51,053 nt of DNA, from positions 1 to 51,053 of the forward strand of contig CAMKMX010000020.1 of the NCBI GenBank assembly GCA_946414025.1, in the 5' to 3' direction. Below the pieces are notes generated by a model, which was given only the letters and a program-made list of their open reading frames with translations, did no database searches and was not told where the DNA came from. This document shows positions 7,331 to 17,476 of the stretch, piece after piece. The position numbers and the translations under genes are program-made. The stretch's first letter is position 1; each line of letters opens with the position of its first letter. This stretch comes from an uncultured Fibrobacter sp. (lineage in GTDB: Bacteria; Fibrobacterota; Fibrobacteria; Fibrobacterales; Fibrobacteraceae).

Positions 7331-7530
7331 CTCATAACTCACCACTCATCACTCACACCTCACACCTCAAAACTCACTACACACAACCCCTCATACCTCA
7401 AAGGGCCGCAGGCCCGACCTCGTACCTCACACCACTCATCACTCATCACTCATCACTCATCACTCATAACTCATAACTCATCACTCATAACTCATAACTC
7501 ATAACTCATAACTCATAACTCATAACTCAC
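7331..7530 (+). repeat. Heptad repeat array C (CTCATMA, about 25 units) with a central hairpin
   Basis: This is the longest array. Words are CTCATAA, CTCATCA and CTCACAC variants; the right part (7434-7530) is an almost perfect run. A triloop hairpin gggcc-gca-ggccc sits at 7403-7415. Heptads have the same polarity on both sides of the hairpin. Confidence 0.9.
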
Positions 7531-7570
7531 TCCCCCTCCTTTCCATCATTTTATATATTGTTCAGCACAA

Positions 7571-8650
7571 ATGAACACGGAAAAAACGCACATCTCCTTT
7601 GCCGCCCTCTTGCTTTTGGCGTTCGGCTTTTTCACCTTCTCTTTCGGAGGTCCTATGAATCATCCCCTGTTGGAAAACGTTCTCTTGACGGGTCGCTGGC
7701 AAGTGTCGCCCCAGGCCCTTACCGCAAGCGCTCCCGGAGTCATGGTCCAGTTTGCCGCTACCACGAAGGAACTTTCCTTTGACTTGGAAGGGGAGGCTCG
7801 CTACCGTCTGGATATCGACGGCAAGACCGCCGAGTATTTCGTCATTGACGCCCGCGAAACCCACAAGGTAAAAGTCCCGGGCGAAGGCGTCCACCAGTTC
7901 CGCCTGATCAAGGTCAGCGAGTCCAATCCGGGAAAGATCAACCTCTACGGTATCGACCTCGGCAAGGGAGGCAAGTTCGGACCGAAGCCCAAGGCTTCTA
8001 ACCGCCGCATCGAATTTATCGGGGATTCCTACAGTGTAGGTTACGGCAACGAGGCGAACGGCCCCGAAGACGGAACCGTTTTCGAAAAGACCAATACTTC
8101 CAAGAGTTACGCCTTTTTGCTGGCCGACGGATACAAGGCGGACTTTCAGATTAACGCGGTGAGCGGCCGCGGCCTTGTCCGCAACTACGACGGGATTGTG
8201 CCCGACTGGCCTTTGAGCAGGCTCTACGACTACACCGTCTTTGGTGCGGCGGAACAGGGGGAATCCGAACTCTGGAATTTCGAGACCTTCCACCCCCAGG
8301 TCATCGTGATTTTTGTGGGCATCAACGATTTTCAGGGCAATCCTCCCTACGCAGATCCTGCCGCCTTCAAGGCGACATACGACGCCTTGCTCGCCAAGCT
8401 CCGCAAGCTGCACCCCGGTGTGAAGTTCCTGCTGGTATCTACCAAGACCTGGCCTAACGACGCCATGACTCCTGCGGTGCAACAGGTTTTCGAAGACCAG
8501 CAGGCGAAGGGCTTCAAGGACCTGGAGTACAAGTTGGTCCAGACAGAGAACACCGCGCTCCACGGTCACCCCTCCGCACACTCCCAAGAAGAGCTTGCGC
8601 AGACCCTCCGTTTCACGGTTGGCCGATTGGGAGGCTTTTTGAGCAGGTAA
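7571..8650 (+). CDS. Secreted SGNH esterase, CE2-like (acetyl-xylan esterase type)
   Basis: This is a 359-aa exported hydrolase. Signal-like residues 1-26 are followed by a jelly-roll-like N-terminal domain (about 30-130, VQFAATTKELSFDLEGEARY) and an SGNH domain. Visible motifs are GDSYSVGYG with nucleophile Ser153, GINDF (residues 250-254) and HPSAHSQEELA near the end with the likely catalytic His333. The two-domain order and the late HPS motif fit carbohydrate esterase family 2, which removes acetyl groups from plant polysaccharides. This suits the window's cellulases. ATG at 7571 is kept because it gives the full signal peptide. Confidence 0.82.
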   Translation: MNTEKTHISFAALLLLAFGFFTFSFGGPMNHPLLENVLLTGRWQVSPQALTASAPGVMVQFAATTKELSFDLEGEARYRLDIDGKTAEYFVIDARETHKVKVPGEGVHQFRLIKVSESNPGKINLYGIDLGKGGKFGPKPKASNRRIEFIGDSYSVGYGNEANGPEDGTVFEKTNTSKSYAFLLADGYKADFQINAVSGRGLVRNYDGIVPDWPLSRLYDYTVFGAAEQGESELWNFETFHPQVIVIFVGINDFQGNPPYADPAAFKATYDALLAKLRKLHPGVKFLLVSTKTWPNDAMTPAVQQVFEDQQAKGFKDLEYKLVQTENTALHGHPSAHSQEELAQTLRFTVGRLGGFLSR

Positions 8651-8710
8651 ACTCTTGTTTTCGCAATAGTTTTGTATTATTTTGAAAGCACGTTTAACGG
8701 AATCTTTTAG

Positions 8711-10045
8711 ATGTCTTGGTTGATGGAAAAGATATATGCCCTGTTCAGGATGAATATCCTGATTTTTGTGCTCCTTGCCGCTACGGTTATCGCCCTTACG
8801 GCTTACCACAAGGGGCTGAACGACATTGTCTTCTTGAACCTTTCCGACTACCCCTACATTATCGCCCAGACGGACTCCGCCGACGGCGGTAATTCCGCAG
8901 TCAAACTGATCCGCACGGATTCTTCCGTGGTGGTGGACTACGAACTGCGGGAAGGCTACGCTTACCCCTTTGCGGGTATCAAGATTTTGCTGGGAGATGG
9001 CCAGACCAAAGGATTGGACCTTTCCCACTACGACAGCATTTTCGTGTGGATTAAGCCCCGCGGCGAGGGAACGGTGCGCCTCTACATGCGCAGCTACGAT
9101 CCGTCCATTTATCGCGAAGGCGACGAAAGCTCCCTGAAATTCAACGAACTGGAATTTTTCCCGCTAGAAGAAACCTACCCTGCGGTATTCGTGCCCCAGG
9201 AATTCCGCGTGGCGGGCTGGTGGGTGGCCCAGAACGAAATCAACGTGCACAAGGCCCGCGTGGACCTGTCCAACGTGCCCCTTATCGAAATCCAGACGGG
9301 CACCAACGCTCCCCTGGGTTACGGCACCATGGAAATCCGCGGTCTCTGCTTCAAGGGCAAGAAGATTGCCTGGGCAGACCTGGTGACCATCATCGTCGCC
9401 ATCTGGTTCGTGACCTTCCTCATTATCCTGATTATCCGCTTCTTCGACTACAGCCGTGAACGGGCTTCCAACAAGAAAAAGCGCGAGGAACTGGAAAAGA
9501 ACCTGAAAGCCCTGGAAATCGAGAAGAGCGAATACGAGAAGTCCAGCAAGGAAGACCCGCTGACGGGTTGCCTGAACCGTGCGGGCTTCAGTAGCGTGCT
9601 TATGCGTGAACACGAAGAACTGGTAAAGAACGGAAGCCCCGTTTCCTTCGTGATTCTGGATATCGACCATTTCAAGGACGTGAACGACACCTGGGGCCAC
9701 AACGTTGGCGACGAGGTGCTGGTGAACCTCACCAAGCTTATCCAGGGCAAGATCCGTAACACCGACGCCCTGGTCCGCTGGGGTGGCGAAGAGTTCGTGA
9801 TCCTCTGCGGCGACACGCCTATCCAGAACGCGCAGTTCTTGGCCGAAAAGCTCCGTCACGCCATCGAGACGACTCAGCTTATCAAGCAGCAGGTGGTCAC
9901 CTGTTCCTTCGGTATCGCTGAAATGGTTGCGGGCGAAGATCCCAAGCGCCTGTTCGACCGTGCGGACAAGGCCCTGTATGCCTCCAAGCAGGCAGGCCGC
10001 AACCGTGTGACCAGCGCCACCTTCAAGAAGTCCGAATCCAGGTAG
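8711..10045 (+). CDS. Membrane diguanylate cyclase with CBM11-like periplasmic sensor
   Basis: A 444-aa protein with transmembrane segments at about 12-34 and 226-248. Between them lies a domain of about 180 residues whose pattern (GLDLSHYDSIFVWIKPRGEG, VRLYMRSYDP, LIEIQTGTNAPLGYGTMEI) resembles CBM11/CIA30 galactose-binding-like folds. A coiled coil (about 255-280) leads to a GGDEF domain with intact GGEEF (358-362) and an inhibitory I-site RNTD (349-352). It should make cyclic di-GMP in the cytoplasm with product inhibition. The inference that a periplasmic glycan or sugar is sensed rests only on the fold resemblance. Ends 1 bp from the convergent hppA gene. Confidence 0.85.
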   Translation: MSWLMEKIYALFRMNILIFVLLAATVIALTAYHKGLNDIVFLNLSDYPYIIAQTDSADGGNSAVKLIRTDSSVVVDYELREGYAYPFAGIKILLGDGQTKGLDLSHYDSIFVWIKPRGEGTVRLYMRSYDPSIYREGDESSLKFNELEFFPLEETYPAVFVPQEFRVAGWWVAQNEINVHKARVDLSNVPLIEIQTGTNAPLGYGTMEIRGLCFKGKKIAWADLVTIIVAIWFVTFLIILIIRFFDYSRERASNKKKREELEKNLKALEIEKSEYEKSSKEDPLTGCLNRAGFSSVLMREHEELVKNGSPVSFVILDIDHFKDVNDTWGHNVGDEVLVNLTKLIQGKIRNTDALVRWGGEEFVILCGDTPIQNAQFLAEKLRHAIETTQLIKQQVVTCSFGIAEMVAGEDPKRLFDRADKALYASKQAGRNRVTSATFKKSESR

Positions 10046-10046
10046 G

Positions 10047-12413
10047 CTAGAACAGGAACCCGCCGAAGCGGACGATCACTCCTGCAAAGACGACGCTCAC
10101 CATAGTCATGAGCTTGATGAGGATATTCAGCGAAGGACCCGCGGTATCCTTGAAGGGGTCGCCTACGGTATCGCCGACGACGGCGGACTTGTGTGTATCG
10201 GAGCCCTTGCCGCCGTAGTTCCCTTTTTCCACGAACTTCTTTGCGTTGTCCCAGGCGCCGCCTGCATTGTTCAGCATGGTGGCAAGGGCAAAACCGCACG
10301 CAAGTCCGCCCACCAGCAGGCCGAACACTCCGGCCACGCCCATAAAGAGCCCCACCAGCACCGGGACCACAACCGCCAGGAGCGACGGGATGACCATTTC
10401 GTGCTGGGCGCCTACGGTAGAAATTTCCACGCAGCGGGCGTAATCCGGCTGGCCCGTGCCTTCCATGATTCCGGGGATTTCCCTGAACTGCCGACGGACT
10501 TCTTCGACCATGGCGCTGGCGGCACGGCCCACCGCCTTGATGGTGAGGGCGCAGAACACGAAGGCCATCATGGCTCCGATGAAGATGCCTCCCAGCAACA
10601 GCGGGTTCATGAGGTTCAGGTTGTAGATGTTCATGAAGTCCACGTAGTTCGCCTTGCTGGCCACAAGCCCTATAAGCTCGCCGCTGGCGGAGACGGCGCG
10701 GTTTCCGCCGTCCAGAATCTTTGCGCCGTCTATGTTGGCTACCGCATTTATCAGGTCCTGGCTGTGGTTCGCGAAGGTGACGCTGCCTACGTTCCAGAGG
10801 CCTTTGGCCGATGTGGCCAGATGGCCAATCCATATCTTGATTTCTTCGACATAAGAGGCCAACAGTGCCATGGCGGTAAGGGCGGCAGACCCGATGGCGA
10901 ATCCCTTTCCGGTGGCGGCGGTGGTGTTTCCTAGCATATCCAGTTCGTCGGTACGGGCGCGCACACTGGCGTCAAGCCCAGCCATTTCGGCGTTTCCGCC
11001 GGCGTTGTCGGCAATGGGCCCGAAGGCGTCTGTAGCCAGGGTAATTCCCAAGGTGCTGAGCATGCCCACGGCCGCAAAGCCTACGCCGTAAAGTCCCATG
11101 GCCATGTTTTCAAAACCGCCGGCACAACCAAATGCGGCGATGATGCCAATCACGATGGTCACCACAGGGAGCCCCGTAGAGAACATGCCCACCGAAATGC
11201 CGTCAATGATGGTGGTGGCGGCTCCAAGCCTAGCCTGGCCTGCGATGCCCCTGGTAGGCTTGTAGGCGTCGGAGGTGTAGTATTCCGTAAACTGCCCAAT
11301 AAGCACACCGGCGGCAAGTCCCGAAAGTACCGCCCCGAAAATTCCCATGTCGATAAATCCAAGTTTCACCATGACAAAGAGGGCGATGAGGATCATGATG
11401 GAAGAGCCCAGCGTTCCTGTCAGGAGGGAGTGGAGAAGGTTCTTGGTGGTGGCTTCTTCCTTGGTGCGGACCATGAAAATGCCCACCACCGAAAGCACGA
11501 TACCGATGGCCGCCACCACCATGGGGGCGAGCACGTAGTTGAGGCCTCCGGGGAGAGCCGCCCCCAGGGCCGCCGTGGCCAAGATGGACCCGCAGTAAGA
11601 TTCGTAGAGGTCGGCTCCCATGCCGGCTACGTCTCCTACGTTGTCGCCCACGTTGTCGGCGATGGTGGCCGGGTTCCTGGGGTCGTCTTCGGGGATTCCC
11701 GCTTCTACCTTGCCCACCAGGTCGGCGCCTACGTCGGCGGCCTTGGTGTAGATGCCTCCGCCCACGCGGGCGAACAGCGCCTGCAAAGAGGCTCCCATGC
11801 CGAAGGTCAGCATGGTGGTGGTGATTTCTACCATCTTGCCGTGGAGCCAGGCGTCATTTTGCAAGAGCGAATCGCTCCAACCGCCTAGTGCTAGTTTGTT
11901 TGCAATATCGGCGCCGAAACCGAACACGTTGTGGTCATAGATGTAGTTCAGCAAGATAAACCACGCCGAAATATCCAGCAGGCCAAAGCCCACCACCACA
12001 AGGCCCATGACGGCCCCGCTTCTGAAGGCGATGACAAGCCCGCGGTTCAGGCTGCTCATGGCGCCCTGGGCCGTTCTGGAGCTGGCGTAGGTGGCGGTCT
12101 TCATTCCCAAAAAACCGCACAGGCCGCTGAAGAAACCTCCGGTAAGGAACGCCACCGGCACAAAGGGGTTCTGGATGCCCATGATGGCGAGCACCACGAA
12201 CACGGCGAACAGCACTGTAAAGACGATGGAGACGGTCTTGTATTGGCGTCTCAGGTAGGCAAACGCCCCCACCCGCACAAAGTGGGCGATGGCTTTCATT
12301 TTGCGGTTTCCGTCGGGAGCTTTTTTCATGGCCCTGTAGAACAGGTAGGCCATAACGAGGGCGAACAGGGCCGCGACAGGAACAAGGAACCAAAAACTGG
12401 GAATCGTAGTCAT
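10047..12413 (-). CDS. hppA: Membrane-bound ion-translocating pyrophosphatase
   Basis: A 788-aa polytopic inner-membrane protein with the family signature [20 protein letters not shown] followed by [11 protein letters not shown], a second acidic cluster [18 protein letters not shown], and a late [30 protein letters not shown]. It hydrolyses PPi to pump H+ or Na+. The NTTAATGKG motif has Ala rather than Lys at the position linked to potassium dependence, so a K+-dependent enzyme is likely; ion choice cannot be settled by eye. A strong AGGAGG precedes ATG by 5 nt. In a fermentative anaerobe it would recover energy from biosynthetic PPi. Confidence 0.95.
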   Translation of the reverse strand: MTTIPSFWFLVPVAALFALVMAYLFYRAMKKAPDGNRKMKAIAHFVRVGAFAYLRRQYKTVSIVFTVLFAVFVVLAIMGIQNPFVPVAFLTGGFFSGLCGFLGMKTATYASSRTAQGAMSSLNRGLVIAFRSGAVMGLVVVGFGLLDISAWFILLNYIYDHNVFGFGADIANKLALGGWSDSLLQNDAWLHGKMVEITTTMLTFGMGASLQALFARVGGGIYTKAADVGADLVGKVEAGIPEDDPRNPATIADNVGDNVGDVAGMGADLYESYCGSILATAALGAALPGGLNYVLAPMVVAAIGIVLSVVGIFMVRTKEEATTKNLLHSLLTGTLGSSIMILIALFVMVKLGFIDMGIFGAVLSGLAAGVLIGQFTEYYTSDAYKPTRGIAGQARLGAATTIIDGISVGMFSTGLPVVTIVIGIIAAFGCAGGFENMAMGLYGVGFAAVGMLSTLGITLATDAFGPIADNAGGNAEMAGLDASVRARTDELDMLGNTTAATGKGFAIGSAALTAMALLASYVEEIKIWIGHLATSAKGLWNVGSVTFANHSQDLINAVANIDGAKILDGGNRAVSASGELIGLVASKANYVDFMNIYNLNLMNPLLLGGIFIGAMMAFVFCALTIKAVGRAASAMVEEVRRQFREIPGIMEGTGQPDYARCVEISTVGAQHEMVIPSLLAVVVPVLVGLFMGVAGVFGLLVGGLACGFALATMLNNAGGAWDNAKKFVEKGNYGGKGSDTHKSAVVGDTVGDPFKDTAGPSLNILIKLMTMVSVVFAGVIVRFGGFLF

Positions 12414-12544
12414 GGGAACCTCCTATTTGAAATCTATCTCCAAAAAAAGAAAAAAGCACAACTCGGTCCATTTATTTATGACGAAACGGGGAAAAAGGGG
12501 ATAAAATGGGGGTAAAACGGGATAGGGGGCCCCCCTGATTTAAG

Positions 12545-12552
12545 TATCTTTG
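12545..12552 (+). promoter_or_regulatory. TATCTTTG element abutting the ispA start
   Basis: An exact TAnnTTTG. First T to A of ATG is 13 nt. No Shine-Dalgarno at normal distance. Confidence 0.55.
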
Positions 12553-12557
12553 GGGGT

Positions 12558-13445
12558 ATGCAGTCTATTGAAAAAGAAGCAGCTATTGCTCAGGACTATC
12601 TGTCCAAGATTTCTGTAGAGGCGGAAGCCCTATTTGACAAGTACCTCCCTCCGGTAACGGATCAGCCCTGCCGGTTGCACGAGGCCATGCGCTATTCTAT
12701 GCTGGCGGGCGGTAAGCGCCTGCGTCCTGCCCTTGTTAGGGCTACTTTCGACATGTTCGGCGGCAAGGGCGAAGGCGTTGAGCTCGCCATGGTCGCTCTG
12801 GAGATGATCCACACCTTCTCCCTCATTCACGACGACCTGCCCTGTATCGACAACGACGATTTCCGCAGGGGCAAGCCCACCAGCCACAAGCAGTTTGGCG
12901 AGGCTACGGCCGTAATGGCAGGAGATGCCCTTTGCGTGCTCGCTTTTGAACTCATGGGCAAGACAGGAAACGCCCGTGCAATTGAAGTCCTTGCACACCT
13001 GCTCAGCACCTACGGCCTTATCGGCGGCGAAATGATCGACATCGAGTGCGAAGGCAAGGAAGTGGACCTGGAAACGGTGGACTACATCCATTACCACAAG
13101 ACGGCGGCCCTTATCGAGGCGGCCTTGCAGGTAGGTGCCATGCTTGCCGGTGCAAGCGATGCCGATATCCAGGTCATCCGCAAGTACGGCAAGTCCATCG
13201 GGCTTGCGTTCCAGATTGTGGACGATATCCTGGACATTGTCTCCACCACCGAAGAACTGGGCAAGGATGCCGGTTCCGACATCGAGAAGGGCAAGGCCAC
13301 CTACCCCTCCGTGGTGGGGCTTGACCGCTCCAGGGAAAAGGCCAAGGAACTCTTCGAAGAGTCCATCAAGTCTCTGGATTCCCTTTCCTGCGATACCGAA
13401 ATCCTTCGGGCCATAGCCGCATTCATTATCACCCGGGTTAAGTAA
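12558..13445 (+). CDS. ispA: Polyprenyl diphosphate synthase (FPP/GGPP type)
   Basis: A 295-aa cytoplasmic trans-prenyltransferase that condenses IPP with allylic diphosphates. The first Asp-rich motif is HDDLPCIDNDDFRRGKP (Asp92 onward) and the second is VDDILD (Asp222-Asp226). GGKRLRP near residue 52 and KTAALIEAA in the middle are also family marks. First gene of an operon: its TAA overlaps the dxs ATG by 1 bp, a pairing common in bacteria because Dxs feeds the same pathway. Chain length not determined. Confidence 0.93.
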   Translation: MQSIEKEAAIAQDYLSKISVEAEALFDKYLPPVTDQPCRLHEAMRYSMLAGGKRLRPALVRATFDMFGGKGEGVELAMVALEMIHTFSLIHDDLPCIDNDDFRRGKPTSHKQFGEATAVMAGDALCVLAFELMGKTGNARAIEVLAHLLSTYGLIGGEMIDIECEGKEVDLETVDYIHYHKTAALIEAALQVGAMLAGASDADIQVIRKYGKSIGLAFQIVDDILDIVSTTEELGKDAGSDIEKGKATYPSVVGLDRSREKAKELFEESIKSLDSLSCDTEILRAIAAFIITRVK

Positions 13446-15313
13446 TGGAACTGAAAGACATAAAGTCTCCCGAGGACATCAAGCATTGTTCTGTGGAGGA
13501 ACTTTATAACCTGGCGTCCCAGGTACGCGAGACCATCATTGGCCAGGTGGCCAAGCATGGCGGCCACTTGGCGTCTAGCCTCGGGGTGGTAGAACTGACC
13601 ATCGCCCTCCATTACGTGTTCAACGCTCCCGAAGACAAGATTGTCTGGGACGTAGGGCACCAGGCCTATGTGCACAAGCTTTTAACGGGCCGCTACGACC
13701 GGTTCGACACGCTCCGCCAGCAGGGCGGCATTTCCGGATTTTTGAAACGCTGCGAAAGCGAGTACGACTGCTTTGGCGCAGGACATGCCACCACCTCCAT
13801 TTCGGCGGCTCTCGGCTTTGCCGTGGCCCGCAACCACTTTAACCGCAAGAACAACGTGGTGGCTGTCATCGGTGACGGCTCCATGACCGGCGGTATGGCT
13901 TACGAGGCCCTGAACAACGCGGGTATTTCGAAGCAGAACATGACCATCATCTTGAACGACAACAAGATGAGCATCGCTCCCAATGTGGGCGGGTTCAGCA
14001 AGTACCTGAACCGCGTGATATCTGACCCGGTCTATAATAAGATGCGCTCCGATTTGGACCGCCTCATGACGAGGCTCCCCGGAGTACTAGGGAGCAGGTT
14101 CCGCGATTTGTTCTTGCAGGTGGAAAACGCGGCGAAGAACGCCGTGAAGCCGGGAGCTTTCTTCGAAGACCTGGGTATCCGCTATTTCGGGCCTATCGAC
14201 GGTCACGACATCAACGAACTGATCATGATTCTCGAGCGGGTCAAGTCCCAGCCGGGGCCTTGCCTGGTCCATGTTCTGACCGAGAAGGGCCGCGGGCTGA
14301 ACGCCGCCGAGAAGAACCCCACCAAGTTCCACGGCACGGGACCCTTCGACCCCGAAAGCGGGCTACCCCTTTCGCCGGGTAGTCCGAACCCATCCCTTAC
14401 CAGCGTGTTCGGAAAGACCCTGTTGGAACTTGCCAAGAAGGATGACCGCATTATCGGGATTACGGCCGCCATGCCTACGGGTTGCGGCCTGGACATCGTT
14501 GCCAAGGAACTGCCCGACCGGGTGATAGACGTGGGTATTGCCGAAGAGCATGCGGTGACCTTTGCCGCAGGCCTTGCCTGCGACGGAGTGGTGCCGGTGG
14601 TGGCTATCTATTCCAGCTTTATGCAGCGGGCCTACGACCAGATTATGCACGACGTGGCCCTGCAGAAACTCCACGTGGTGTTCGTGCTGGACCGCGCGGG
14701 ACTCGTGGGCGCCGACGGGCCTACCCATCACGGGACCTTTGACCTGTCGTTCCTCCGCACGGTGCCGGGCATGACCATTCTTGCGCCCAGCGACGAAAAC
14801 GAACTTCGGGATATGCTGAAGGCTTCCATCGATATGGAAGGCCCTGTGGCTATCCGTTACCCCCGCGGGACCGCCATTGCCGAGAAAATGGCAGAGCCAC
14901 CTGCGACAGTAGATGTGAAGCTCCCGAAGGTCTTGGAACAGGGCAAGGATATTCTGCTTCTGGGCGCCGGGTTCATGACCAACGAACTGAAGAAGACGGC
15001 GAAGATTCTTCGCGAGCATGGGCATAACCCTACTCTCGTGGACGCCCGTCTGGTGAAGCCCCTGGACACCGAATGTTATCGGGGTCTGTTCGAAAGCCAC
15101 GACACCATTGTCACTCTCGAGGACAACACTTTAGTAGGCGGCTTTGGCTCTGCTGTGATGGAGCTTGCCGCAGACCTCGGGTATTCTGGCAAGAAGTTCT
15201 TCCGGTTCGGAATCCCGGATAATTTTGTGGAGCAAGGTGAAATCAAGAACCTTTACAAACTCTTGAAAATCGATGGCGAATCTGTCGCCGAACAACTGAT
15301 GGAAAAACTATGA
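13445..15313 (+). CDS. dxs: 1-deoxy-D-xylulose-5-phosphate synthase
   Basis: A 622-aa enzyme of normal length that makes DXP from pyruvate and glyceraldehyde 3-phosphate, using thiamine diphosphate, for the non-mevalonate isoprenoid pathway. Motifs: VWDVGHQAYVHKLLTGR, GAGHATTSISAALG, the ThDP motif GDGSMTGGMAYEALNNAG, DVGIAEEHAVTFAAGLA with the catalytic Glu, RAGLVGADGPTHHG, and RYPRG. It overlaps ispA by 1 bp and the next gene by 4 bp (ATGA), so translation is coupled. Confidence 0.97.
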   Translation: MELKDIKSPEDIKHCSVEELYNLASQVRETIIGQVAKHGGHLASSLGVVELTIALHYVFNAPEDKIVWDVGHQAYVHKLLTGRYDRFDTLRQQGGISGFLKRCESEYDCFGAGHATTSISAALGFAVARNHFNRKNNVVAVIGDGSMTGGMAYEALNNAGISKQNMTIILNDNKMSIAPNVGGFSKYLNRVISDPVYNKMRSDLDRLMTRLPGVLGSRFRDLFLQVENAAKNAVKPGAFFEDLGIRYFGPIDGHDINELIMILERVKSQPGPCLVHVLTEKGRGLNAAEKNPTKFHGTGPFDPESGLPLSPGSPNPSLTSVFGKTLLELAKKDDRIIGITAAMPTGCGLDIVAKELPDRVIDVGIAEEHAVTFAAGLACDGVVPVVAIYSSFMQRAYDQIMHDVALQKLHVVFVLDRAGLVGADGPTHHGTFDLSFLRTVPGMTILAPSDENELRDMLKASIDMEGPVAIRYPRGTAIAEKMAEPPATVDVKLPKVLEQGKDILLLGAGFMTNELKKTAKILREHGHNPTLVDARLVKPLDTECYRGLFESHDTIVTLEDNTLVGGFGSAVMELAADLGYSGKKFFRFGIPDNFVEQGEIKNLYKLLKIDGESVAEQLMEKL

Positions 15314-16569
15314 GCGAAGAAAACAAGACCCCGCGTACCATAAGGAAAACTTTGGACCGCAAGTTCGGCGTCAGCGAAAGCCGTGATGAACGCCGCCCCC
15401 GCCGCGAAGAAAGAACCGGCGATGATAGGGAATTTGGCCGTGGCCCCCGCGGGGATCGCCCCCGTGGACTTCGCGAAGACGGAAGCCTCCGTGAAGGCCG
15501 CACAGGGGAACGCCGTTTCGACCGTGAGCGCAAGCCCTTTGACCGCGAACGCCGTCCCCGCCGTTTTGACGACAGACCCTTCGGCCGTTCCGAACGGTTC
15601 GGTCATGACCGCCGTCGCGACGGAGACCGCCCTTTCCGCGGGTTCGACAAGGCCGGTTTTGAAAAATCCAGCAGGCCCATTTACCGCCAGCGTCCGGAAC
15701 AAAAGTCCGACGCCTTCCAGGACGAGAACCTGGACGAGTCCGTATTGGAAGCCCGCGCAGCCCAGGCGGAAACCGTAGAAGAAACCGCCGGCAATCCGCC
15801 CTGGTTCAAGAAGCTCCTGGCCCTCACCACAGAAAAGGGCCGCGAACGCGAAGGCCGTTTCTTGGGCGAAGGCGTCCATGTGGTGACCGAGCTGGTAAAA
15901 AACCATCGCGAGCTGGTCATTGCCGTTTACGCCGTCGAAGGTTTCGAGGACCAGACTCTGCTGGACCTCATCAACGAGGCAGGGATCACCCTCCACGACA
16001 TGCCTGCCGACCAGATGAAGCAGATCAGCTCTACGGTGACTCCTCAGGGCATTATCGCCCACTGCCGTATTGCAAATACAAAGCCCAATTACGAATCCAG
16101 CCGCAGCGTGCTGACACTTGTAGATGCGGTGCAGGACCCGGGCAACTTGGGAACGCTGTTCCGCACGAGCCTCGGCTTCGGTTCTGACGGCATGATTCTT
16201 GGCCGCGGTACCGTGAGCCCCTTCAACCCCAAGGTGGTCCGCGGCTCATCGGGAACTTTCCTCCGTGTTCCTTTCGAATTCGACGTGGACCTGATTGACC
16301 AGATAAACTTCTTGCGCAGCAAGGGATACACGATTATTGCGACGGACCTGCATGCCAAGCAGTCCCTGCGCCAGATTCCGGAACGCAAGCTCCGCAAGAT
16401 GGCTTTCTTGGTGGGTAACGAAGGTGCGGGCACCAACCCCTACTTTATCGAACTGGCCGACGAGACGGTAAAGATTCCCATGAGCAGCGAACTGGAATCC
16501 CTGAACGTGGCGGTAGCTCACGGCATTCTCAGCTACGAGGCCGCCCAGATTCAAGAGGAGCTGAAGTAA
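15310..16569 (+). CDS. SpoU/TrmH-family RNA 2'-O-methyltransferase with Arg-rich N-terminal extension
   Basis: A 419-aa protein. Residues 1 to about 135 are a low-complexity Arg/Asp/Gly tract (RREERTGDDREFGRGPRGD and similar), probably disordered and RNA-binding. A substrate-binding-like domain (LLALTTEKGREREGRFLGEG) and the SpoU trefoil-knot domain follow, with DPGNLGTLFRTSLGFG, FLVGNEGAGTNP and IPMSSELESLNVAVA. It should methylate a ribose in rRNA or tRNA with SAM; the target nucleotide is not deducible. Fourth-base overlaps with dxs and pyrF place it inside the isoprenoid/pyrimidine operon. The N-terminal extension is about twice what relatives usually carry. Confidence 0.9.
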   Translation: MSEENKTPRTIRKTLDRKFGVSESRDERRPRREERTGDDREFGRGPRGDRPRGLREDGSLREGRTGERRFDRERKPFDRERRPRRFDDRPFGRSERFGHDRRRDGDRPFRGFDKAGFEKSSRPIYRQRPEQKSDAFQDENLDESVLEARAAQAETVEETAGNPPWFKKLLALTTEKGREREGRFLGEGVHVVTELVKNHRELVIAVYAVEGFEDQTLLDLINEAGITLHDMPADQMKQISSTVTPQGIIAHCRIANTKPNYESSRSVLTLVDAVQDPGNLGTLFRTSLGFGSDGMILGRGTVSPFNPKVVRGSSGTFLRVPFEFDVDLIDQINFLRSKGYTIIATDLHAKQSLRQIPERKLRKMAFLVGNEGAGTNPYFIELADETVKIPMSSELESLNVAVAHGILSYEAAQIQEELK

Positions 16570-17474
16570 TGAACTTTCAGGCTCGTTTAGAAGAACGCAT
16601 TGCCAAGTGCGGAAACCCGATTTGCCTGGGCATGGATCCTGTGCTCAAGCTGATTGACCCCTGCTGCCCCAATGGCTCTGCCGAAGACAAGATCAAGCGC
16701 TTCTATTCCGAAATTTTGGAATGCGCCCTGAAACGGGGTGTGCAGCCGGCTGTAGTCAAGCCCAACAGTGCCTACTACGAATGCGTGAGCGTGCAGGCCA
16801 TGCTGGTGCTGCAACAGTTGATTGCCGATTACCGGAGCGCAGGCATTCCGGTGATTCTCGACGCCAAGCGCGGCGACATCGGCAAGTCCAGCGCCGCCTA
16901 CGCCACCGCCGCCTACGACGTTTACAAGGCAGACGCCGTCACGGTTTCCCCCTGGATGGGCGCCGATTCCGTAGGGCCGTTTATCCGCAGTTCCGAAACT
17001 TGCGCCGACGAGCATGGCGCCTACGTGCTGCTCCGCACCAGCAACAAGGGCGCCCACGATTTTCAGGACCTGCCTGTGGTCCGTAGCGACGACCCTCGGG
17101 ACAAGGCCGAAGCGTTTTATTCCGTAGCCGACAAGATTATGGAATGGGACGGAAACCTCGGTTACCTGGGCGCCGTCGTCGGAGCGACCCACCCCGAAGA
17201 GCTTGAAAAGATTACGGCCTACACCGTGGCCCACAAGCACGAAATTCCCTTCCTGATTCCGGGAGTTTCCATTCCGGGTGTGCCCGGCGGTCAGGGCGGC
17301 GACGCCAAGACGGTACTTACCGCCATTGCCAACGGCGGCGGCAAACGCAAGTTCCACGTGCTCAACAGCAGTAGTGGCCTGAACTTCGCCTACCAGCGCA
17401 GCGGTAACCCGGCGAACTTTGCAAGCGACTGCATCGACGCCCTTGAAAAACTCGCGGAGGCCTGTTCCATGTAA
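16569..17474 (+). CDS. pyrF: Orotidine 5'-phosphate decarboxylase (type 2)
   Basis: A 301-aa enzyme of the longer type-2 class that converts OMP to UMP. Motifs: GMDPVLKLID at the start, VVKPNSAYYE, the catalytic ILDAKRGDIGKSSAAYA, VSPWMGADS, and FLIPGVSIPGVPGGQGGDA with the phosphate loop. It overlaps the methyltransferase by 1 bp (TAATG) and ends the operon; a heptad element begins 3 bp after the stop. Confidence 0.95.
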   Translation: MNFQARLEERIAKCGNPICLGMDPVLKLIDPCCPNGSAEDKIKRFYSEILECALKRGVQPAVVKPNSAYYECVSVQAMLVLQQLIADYRSAGIPVILDAKRGDIGKSSAAYATAAYDVYKADAVTVSPWMGADSVGPFIRSSETCADEHGAYVLLRTSNKGAHDFQDLPVVRSDDPRDKAEAFYSVADKIMEWDGNLGYLGAVVGATHPEELEKITAYTVAHKHEIPFLIPGVSIPGVPGGQGGDAKTVLTAIANGGGKRKFHVLNSSSGLNFAYQRSGNPANFASDCIDALEKLAEACSM

Positions 17475-17476
17475 AA

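Larger units (their letters stand above)
7043..7570. other. Gene-free 528-bp spacer rich in repeats
   Basis: No gene is seen. The spacer contains the likely promoter of the small secreted protein (A+T-rich, 7043-7150), heptad array B (7154-7195), a nested REP-like composite (7226-7320), the long heptad array C (about 7331-7530), and the esterase promoter region with TATATT at 7554-7559. Confidence 0.75.

Noticed and set aside
7331..7530. CRISPR array
   Set aside because: Units are 7 bp with no unique spacers, and no cas genes are present.
15310..15730. Arg-rich tract of the methyltransferase as a separate gene or frameshift
   Set aside because: The frame is continuous, starts with an ATGA overlap, and Arg/Gly tracts are common RNA-binding extensions.
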